A stretch of 64,000 bases of DNA from contig CANTUQ010000004.1 of assembly GCA_947683425.1 (NCBI GenBank), positions 34,673,001 through 34,737,000 of the forward strand, in the 5' to 3' direction. This stretch comes from Excoecaria cochinchinensis (lineage: Eukaryota; Streptophyta; Magnoliopsida; Malpighiales; Euphorbiaceae). The stretch's first letter is position 1. Every line of letters begins with the position of its first letter. Below the pieces are notes generated by a model, which did not search any database, was not told where the DNA came from, and saw nothing but the letters and a program-made list of their open reading frames with translations. Position numbers and translations under genes: made by a program. Positions 56,933-64,000 of this stretch are shown piece by piece.

Positions 56933-57354
56933 AATTGAACTTGTTGAAAAGCTTGTGAATATATCTACAATATATTAGGATATGATTGTGCGAGTTAGGG
57001 GTATTCCTAAGTTTACAAGTTCAACCTTGGCTAGCTTGTGATAGTAAAACTGAATTTGTAAGGTATTTGACCTTATGGGTTGGTATGAGCTATTACTTTA
57101 ATAGTATAACTCTAATTTGGAATGAGATATAAGGTAATTAGTTCCTTAGGGATGTGCCTATAATGTGTGGAAGAAGCCTTATTGATTTGGGGGACTCTAT
57201 GGTCTTCAAAGTATGTAGTTGTGTTGGTTTTTTAGTGGGAGGGCTTTTGGAGCATGAAGGGCTCCATTGGCCATAACTCCTCAAATATAAGACTAAAACT
57301 AATGGGAATTATGCCATTGTACTCTTGACATATAGATGGTTAAGTGTTTAGAAG

Positions 57355-57691
57355 ACCATGTTAGCTAATAACAAGGTTAGAAGGGGTTATGAGAGTCTAT
57401 TGTGTAAGTGTGAAAAAAATATGGAAGCAAGAAGTTGGTGTAAGGGAGCTTTGAATGGAACATTCAGTTCTGTCGCGAGCACGACATAATGGTCCTTTAT
57501 GTGGATGTTGGCTTCTTTCACAAGCACGACAGAGGTGAAGGCTGGGTTCTATCGCGGATGCGACTTGGGTCGCGAGCGCGATAGAAGATAATCCTTCAGT
57601 CTGTCACGAGTGCGACACTTCTGAATGTTTGAAATGACTTCTTAGTTGATTTAATTTGTTAAATCAATATGTTTGACTGATGAATGAACAT
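57355..57691 (+). repeat. Direct repeat, copy 1
   Basis: ACCATGTTAGCTAATAAC through the dyads to GACTGATGAATGAACATG. Copy 2 is at 58470-58812. The arrangement is a tandem partial duplication of about 1.1 kb of LTR. Confidence 0.85.
57470..57625. repeat. CpG-rich dyad cluster
   Basis: CTGTCGCGAGCACGACAT (57471-57488), CACAAGCACGACAG, CTATCGCGGATGCGACTTGGGTCGCGAGCGCGATAG-type pair (57548-57584), CTGTCACGAGTGCGACAC (57600). The sense core is AG. Confidence 0.88.
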
Positions 57692-58469
57692 GTATATGGA
57701 AGCTATTATTGTGATATGCATGTGATTATATAGATGTATAAATCTATGCCATGGTTAGTGAGTTGTAAAGTAAACCACAATGTAAATGAGTATTGTGATA
57801 ATGCCTATTGAATGCTATGACAATGATGATATTTTCTATGACATGTGAATAAATTGGATTAATAATTTAGCCTGTGAGTCAAGTAGTGGATAGATAGGCA
57901 TGCCAATAGGGTCTAAGTGCTATAGCCAATGTGTTCAATTCCTCTAGAATCCCAATGCGTATTGAATCCTCTAGATTCTTAAAGTGTATATGACATCTTT
58001 TATTGATTACTTCTGTACCTATGGGTACAAATGCGATAGTGTGCATCTTCGGATACAATTGTGATTACTATACTCACAAGTACTGATGCGATACCCGTTA
58101 TCCGCATTTTTGAGTTGCAGGCAGGGGTTTAATAATTAAATAAGCTATAATGTGCAAGTGAATGTGACATGATATGAGAACATGAATAGATATTATGTTA
58201 TAGATTGGCATGTGATAATGTGGTTTGGAATGTGAGTAAATAACATGCTTATGAATTTTGAAAGTGTATCTAAAAGTATGGCTACGAGGTAGGTATTAAA
58301 GTGAAGGTTGATTTGTGAGCATGAATCGTTATTACATAAAGAATGCTTTGATTACATATATATGCATAGCTTGTATGTTGTTTCCCCGCTAAGCATTATC
58401 ACTTAGCACGGATTTTTAATTCATATAGGTTCAGAAGCTAAGTGATTTGAAGGATGGTTCCGCATACCA

Positions 58470-58919
58470 ACCATGTTAGCTAATAATACGGTTAGAATGG
58501 ATTATGAGAGTCTTATGTGTAAGTGTAAAAAAAATGTGGAAGCAAGAAGTTGGTGTAAGGGAGCTTTGAATGGAACATTCAGTTCTATCGTGAGTGTGAT
58601 AGAATGCTCCTTTAAGTGGAGGTTGACTTCTGTTGCGAGCGCGCGCAATTGTCCGAGCGCGATAGAGGCAAAGGTTGGGTTCTATCGTGGACGCGACTTG
58701 GGTTGCGAGCGTGATAGAAGATAATCCTTGAGTCTGTCGCAAGCGCGACATGGGTTGCGATCGTGACACTTCTGAATGTTTGAACCAATATGTTCGATTG
58801 ATGAATGAATATGCATATATATATATATGAAGGTTATTAAGGTGTTATACCATGTCAATATATATATATATATACAATGATGTGTGAATTGCAAAATAAA
58901 CCATATGTTTAATAAGAGT
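58470..58919 (+). mobile_element. LTR fragment, direct-repeat copy 2
   Basis: Repeats 57355-57691 with a more decayed dyad cluster (58588-58770), then (AT)n at 58814-58826 and 58858-58875. Cut at 58919 by another LTR. Confidence 0.8.
58588..58770. repeat. CpG-rich dyad cluster
   Basis: CTATCGTGAGTGTGATAG (58587-58604) is a decayed but still nearly symmetric copy; TTGCGAGCGCGCGCAA (58634), CCGAGCGCGATAG (58653), TTGCGAGCGTGATAG (58703), CTGTCGCAAGCGCGACAT (58734). Confidence 0.88.
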
Positions 58920-61900
58920 TGTGATGGCCCGATTTATACCCTAGTAGCAAATTGGTCTAATTGGGTATGTTCAATTTGGAGTTTATCAAGTTCTGGACTT
59001 AAGTGTCATTGACTTGAGGACTTAATTGAACTAATAAAAAAGTTTATGTGGTTAATTGGAGAATGTAATGGCCTCCATGTCACCCTAGGATTATTCTGTA
59101 TTGTCTGTAATGTCTGTTGTTAGTTTTGCAGCATTAGATTATATTTTTGCTATTTTGTATTTAGAGGAGTTTAAAGGTTGAACGTGCCAGAGTCATAGTA
59201 GTTCTAGGATGAGTGACCTTCTGGAAAGTCTGTACTATAGTAAGTCAAAAATATTATGTGGCATAAAAATAATCAGTAGAGTGAATGGAGTCGGGTGGTA
59301 CAGTTTTGTAAGAAAACGAGGTCAATTGGGTCCCCGAATAGTTGTCTCAAGTTCTGTTCGGCCGGGGTTTGACCGAATTTTTAGAAAATGCTAGAGTGGA
59401 TAAAAAGGTCAAGTGTGGGAAGTGTACAAGCTTAAAATAATTTTTAGAATTTTTTGACAGCTTTAAAATTGAGTTTTACGGCAAAAACCGATAGAATCGA
59501 ATCGGACCGGTTTAGGTGAACCGGACCCCAAATGGACTCCGATTGAGCTGCAATTTTGTGTAGAGGATATATTTGATATTTTAAACATGATGGAATTAGT
59601 TGGGAGTGAAAATGAGGTCAGGAACAGTCATAATACCAAAAATAGTGCAAAAAGAGCATAAAAACTTAAATCGGACCAAACCGGTCCGACCGCTTTAGTT
59701 GGACCCGGTTTGGTTCAATTTCACTAATATAAATAGATGGAGAAGGCTGGAGAAATCCAGATTTCTCCATCCAAACCGACCTCCTCTCTTCTTCTTCCTG
59801 GCATAACCTTAACTCTCCTCTTTTCCTCCATTTTTCTTCTAAAATTACTCTGTCTCACCCCATATTTCAGCCTCCCCATTAAATATCAGCTCCTCTAGTT
59901 TCTATTGATGCCCTTGGAAGTCCATTTGGTGGATTAAAAGTTGGTGAAACCTAGACTTAAAGGTTTAGGTGTAAATTTGAGGTATGTGTTTTAGGTGTTT
60001 TTAATTTGGTTTAAGGGTTCCTATGGGTACTTTAGGATGTGTATCAGAGGTTTATGAAGTTTGTTTGTGGAAAGGAAGCTTAGTTTTTGATAGATCTGAA
60101 TTTTTGTGTATGACACCTATTATGTCTAATAGGTGAAGGTGTTTCCAATCAAGATAAAGGAAAGGAAAAGGAAGCTTAGGAGGTCTATTGCAAGGAATTG
60201 AGGTTAGTGATTGCAAATTCCAACTATTTCCATGTGTGAACATGTGTTTTAGGTTATGTTTGTTAACCATGTGTGTGTTAAAGGCATGTTTAATTGAAAA
60301 TAACCTTATATTCATGCTTAGGGATGTTAAAAATGGTAGAATGAATGGTTAAAATGAATAAAATAATTTTGTATGAAAATCTCTTTCTTTGGTCGAATTG
60401 AACATATGCCATTTCTATGTGATTTTATGATGTTTAATGCATGGTTAAGATGGATTTAGGATATTTGGCATGTGAACTAGTGAATGGGATGTGTTATGGC
60501 ATGCGAAAGATGTGTTATGCATGTGATGTACATGTGGCTGAATGATGTTGATGCATAAAGGTATGATTTTGATAGGTTTTAATGCAAATAAATGGTATAG
60601 TGATGTTATTCAACATGTAATTGGCCTAAAGGAATGATAAAGTTGATTAAAAGAACTAATGGTGAGAAATTTATATGATGGTCGAATGGTATACATGGTG
60701 TGTGCATGTGTATCATGATGATTTTATATGTTAACATGCCATGTAATGATGCATGGAGGATAATAACATGTAAAATTATGAAATGACATGAAGAAGAATG
60801 AGATAAAATGATATTATGGCAAGAAAAATATATATGACATGATAATGATGTGGAAAATAATATTATAATGCCCTATGTGATGTGCTGGTAGTCAAGTCTA
60901 GTTCAGGATATGATGGCTAGCCATAGGGACATAAGACCGCAGGAGTGAGCATGGCGTCTCACTATTTTTATAGTTCAATGATGGTCCTATTCTGTATAAT
61001 ATTTAAAAGTATCTGTATTGGAATGTACTGGAGTAATCCTTCGGGGTTCTTCAGGTTGGAATGTACCGGACTGATCAATTGAGGTCCTTCCGAGTTTATG
61101 TTAGCCTATTGGAGGTTCACGTCTCGTTTATCCTGTGCTTAGAGTCTGCCAGTGTTATACAGGGGCAAATTGGTAATTTGGCGTGACATATGTGATAAAA
61201 GGGTAAAATAGTAATTTTGCATGCTAAAAAGTGAAAAAGGGTATAAAGAAATGTATTTAAGGGCATTTTGGTCATTATGTGTAAAAATATGTGTAAAATG
61301 GAAATTTTGATGAAATTGGTTTTGAACTAATGGCAAAGTTGTAAATAATGTGAAAAGAAAATGAACTAATGGCATTTATGTAAATATGGTATGTTTAAAA
61401 TGAACTAAGGGCATAATTGTTATTTTTGAAAAAGTTAAGGGTAAAATTGGAAAGTTGGTACAAAATGAGGACAAATTGGTAATTAAGGTAATTGATTTAT
61501 GGTAAAAACACTAAAGGCCTTAAATAATTAATTTATGGGTAATTAATTGGATTATGGCATGAGTAATTAATAATTTGAGTGAATTAAATGTTTATTATTA
61601 ATGTTTATTTTATAGTGAATTTTAAGTATATTTATGCATATAAAATTAGTTTAATGGAAATCCTTGGAATTGCAATCACCACTGGGCATAATTAATGCTC
61701 AGCACGTAGTTTTATTTGACTGTGTGTAGGTTCGCCTTAGGATTGGGAGCAAGGCATCCTCACATTATTTTGGGAGCTTAATTGGAGAATATTTTGGATT
61801 ACTAAAGTATGTAAGAGTTGGCATGTATATGACTTATATTGAAATCGGTACCTAGTATTCATTTTGGGTCTGTATAACTGATATTATTTTATGAGTGTGT

Positions 61901-62253
61901 GGTTTGGGTATACTTTGATGCATGTATGTGTATGTTGGCATGCCAAGTGATATGATAGAAAAGTAAGTGAATGGAATTAGTAATGACAAATGCATGTTAT
62001 ATGTTTAAGTGAAAACTGACCAAATGAATAGTAACTTAGACAGTTATAAGTTAGTTTGCGAACTTCTGATTTTGATAAAATGGGTTTGGTAACTCCGTTT
62101 TTAAAATGGTTTTCCGCATTGGAATCGAATAAACAATTTTTGTCTAATGATGTCAGAAAAAAAAAACAAAAAAAATTTCAGTTTTAGTTAATTAGTTAAC
62201 TGGTTTAATTTGTACAGTATCTGTTTCCGTTAGTAAGACCTTAGGGTGTTACA
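58920..62253 (+). mobile_element. 3.3 kb LTR of a different gypsy-like type
   Basis: Starts TGTGATGGCCCG and ends AGGGTGTTACA. It has ACCGGTCCGACCG-like words (59680-59715), a TATA box AATATAAATAG at about 59727-59737, a CT-rich leader, many GGGCAAATTGGTAATTT-like copies at 61150-61500, and stem-loop CTGGGCAT/ATGCTCAG at 61682-61702. None of the CpG dyad clusters. No clear target duplication (AGAGT versus GAGAA), so it may be a solo LTR with altered flanks. Confidence 0.7.
61150..61500. repeat. Degenerate short repeats of the form GGGCA/TAATTTGTAAAT
   Basis: About ten phrases such as GGGGCAAATTGGTAATTTGG, GGGTAAAATAGTAATTTTG, GGGCATTTTGGTCATT and GGGTAAAATTGGAAAG recur every 25-45 bases. They are too diverged to fix a period. 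Confidence 0.55.
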
Positions 62254-63240
62254 GAGAATGTGTATAATTAAGCTTAAGTTGGATTAGTTAATTGTTAGTG
62301 GTGTTTAATTAAGCAAAATCAGAGTAGTGTGTGTATTGTAGTGTAATTCGGGAGTCACTCTTTGGGCATGCCACCTCAGCCTCTTCCATGCAATATAAAC
62401 TCTGGATGAAAGAGAAAATATGTCACTTTGCATGTGTTATCTTCGGCTAATCTTCTTCTACAAATTTTTGCTCTTCTTTTCTCCTTTCTCTCGTGTCTCC
62501 TCTTCAATCTTGGACTCTATAATTTCTATTGGGTGATCAAGTGATTGGTTAGTTGTATTGAGTTATTGTATCATCAAGGTAAGTGTTTATTGATTGTTCT
62601 TCTTCTTCTTCTTCTTTTTCTTTTGGTTGAGCTGCTAATGATTTGTGGTTACAATTCTGAAAATTGGACTATGCATGTAGTTGTGCATCCAAGAAAAGAT
62701 AAAGGAAAAGAGAAATTTGGTGAAGCTAATGCAAAGTGAGCAATAGGAGCAAAGGATAGTGAGGTTTGGGAAACACTACTTTGTGTGTATTTTTGAGTAG
62801 CATGAACTTTATAATGCATGATTAAATTATGTGCTGCAATTGAATAGAAAATGTGTATTTATGTGTTGTTTTGAATTGGTTTGAAAAGATGAGTTGATAC
62901 GGTGGTAAATGGCAATAAGATATGAATTTAAGCATAATGCTCTGTTTTTAAATGACTTGTGGTATTATTGTGCAAAATGTATGATTGTTGCTTAATGTGA
63001 TATAGAGCATGCTGAGTTGTGAGAATGCACATTGCGAAGTGTTGTATGAGTTTGGAGTTAGGGAATTTACCAATTGAGTTAAATCAAGCTTGACTAGTTT
63101 GAGAGGGTAAAACTGAATTTGTAGAATAACTGTCCTAATGGGTTTGTATGAGCCTTAACTTCAATTGAATAATTCTATCTTAAATGAAATAAAAGGGATT
63201 AGGTTCCTAAGAGACGTGCCTAAAATGTGTTGGAAACAAC
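62254..63240 (+). mobile_element. LTR 5' part (TATA and leader)
   Basis: TATA box CAATATAAACTC at about 62391-62402 followed by a CT-rich leader (62450-62530) and (CTT)n (62600-62625). The segment 62990-63225 aligns by eye with 56960-57180. The dyad region is missing: the next LTR begins at 63241. Confidence 0.65.
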
Positions 63241-64000
63241 TGTAACACCCCTACCCATACGTAGGCGATCCCATCCGAATCGGAGTGAGATGCCATATGA
63301 GTTAGGGTGTCACCACACAGATTCCACATAAAACATACATTCATGCATCATAAGCATACATAAGCACGGGGTAATTAAAAACTTAACTTGAGGGCAAAAG
63401 CTGGTCTTGCATTAACTCACACACACATAGGCACTAAGTGGAAGCATATACACATGCGAACACATATTCACTCTTTCAATCAGCGGAAGCATAAAACGAA
63501 AGAGAAAACTGAGGAATAACTTAATACATAAATATAATAACATATACATAGCCCAAAATATTACATCAAGATTCTTACATATATACAGATATAAACGGCT
63601 ACAGAAATACATAATTCAAAGATACATGAACTGATAACAACAAAAAAAAATAATAAAACTTCTAACTTTTATATGGCCGACCTTGCAGATGCACAACTAG
63701 AACCGAACCAAACATGCCACCTGCACGGGAAAAGAACTCGTGCTAAGCGATAACGCTTAGTGGGGAGAACACACAAGCAAAATGGACGGCCATTCACAAT
63801 GGTCGCCAAGGCATAACACATTCACGAATGACAAAAGCAGATACTTAACATATCATTAACTTATGCTTACTTAATAAACCATACAATCGGTAGCATATAT
63901 TCACATTACCTGATTACTCATATCATTACCACATTCTTATATCCTGTTACCACATTCTTATATCCTGTTAAGCAAACAGAAGACCATACTAGATACAAAT
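63241..64000 (-). mobile_element. Tekay-like LTR, minus orientation (runs off window)
   Basis: Starts TGTAACACCCCTACCCATACG, the complement of the end at 55880-55933. Stem-loops at 63723-63743 (GCACG/CGTGC) and 63743-63760 (CTAAGCG-ATAA-CGCTTAG). The rest lies beyond 64000. Confidence 0.82.

Larger units (their letters stand above)
56933..58469 (+). mobile_element. Tekay-like LTR fragment with dyads
   Basis: Starts in mid-LTR with sequence related to 62990-63200 (TAAAACTGAATTTGTA block). Dyad cluster 57470-57625, near-palindrome ATAGGCATGCCAAT (57894-57907), stem-loop CTAAG/CTTAG (58389-58406). At 58470 it jumps back to a repeat of its own centre. Confidence 0.75.

Noticed and set aside
58920..62253. 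Target duplication AGAG for the 3.3 kb LTR
   Set aside because: Flanks AGAGT and GAGAA match only if the ends are shifted; not convincing.

Overview
This window looks like a transposon-saturated, probably heterochromatic stretch of a plant nuclear genome, most likely a eudicot. The evidence is Ty3/gypsy LTR retrotransposons of three plant lineages: Tat/Ogre-like (primer site TGGCGACTC, complementary to a tRNA-Arg 3' end), Athila-like (primer site TGGCGCCGTTGC, PPT AAGTGTGGGGGTT, ATHILA ORF-1-like gene) and Tekay/Del-type chromovirus-like LTRs (TGTAACACCCC ends, iMet primer site TGGTATCAGAGC, 3' end TTTCGAGGACGAAATTT). I recognise no host gene and no functional tRNA or rRNA. Nearly all coding sequence is decayed.

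The left and centre read as nested insertions. Element D (Athila, minus strand; 14101-19921 and 43826-44910) is the oldest frame. Inside its ATHILA ORF-1-like gene lies a Tekay-like LTR, E (12792-14100). E is split by a Tat/Ogre-like element, B (plus strand; 6796-12791). B's pol is split by a second Tat/Ogre-like element, A (minus strand; 1-6795). Inside D's gag sits a second Athila, C (19922-43825), with matching target duplications AATTC. C in turn carries a non-autonomous Tekay-like element F in its gag (33720-38913, duplication TTACA), a solo Tekay-like LTR in its 5' LTR (40286-42682, duplication ATGCA), and a recombinant insertion in its 3' LTR (20395-24553) that ends in two tandem tRNA-derived SINE-like copies.

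The right third (44911-64000) is a mosaic of LTR fragments, many joined without target duplications. It includes a decayed Tat/Ogre-like RNase H-integrase (47186-48868) followed by two unrecognised decayed ORFs that diverge from a two-TATA spacer (49490-52624). The rest is Tekay-like LTR pieces in both orientations, a partial tandem duplication and a 3.3 kb LTR of another type.

The most interesting structure is below the gene level. (1) Sixteen clusters of CpG-rich dyads, consensus CTGTCGCG-AG-CGCGACAG and CACGA-S-TCGTG, recur in both Athila and Tekay-like LTRs, in Athila untranslated regions and inside Athila gag. Where the 2-nt core can be read it keeps one polarity relative to transcription, and the two LTRs of F differ in dyad content. 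(2) Tekay-like LTRs carry a second palindrome at one homologous site whose sequence changes between copies while its symmetry is kept. (3) Near the LTR 3' end two adjacent stem-loops show compensatory changes between copies. Tat-type LTRs have their own dyad, CCGACG-GG-CGTCGG. Other notable items are a 100-bp satellite in B that is open in all plus frames, and stop codons that mostly fit C-to-T decay.
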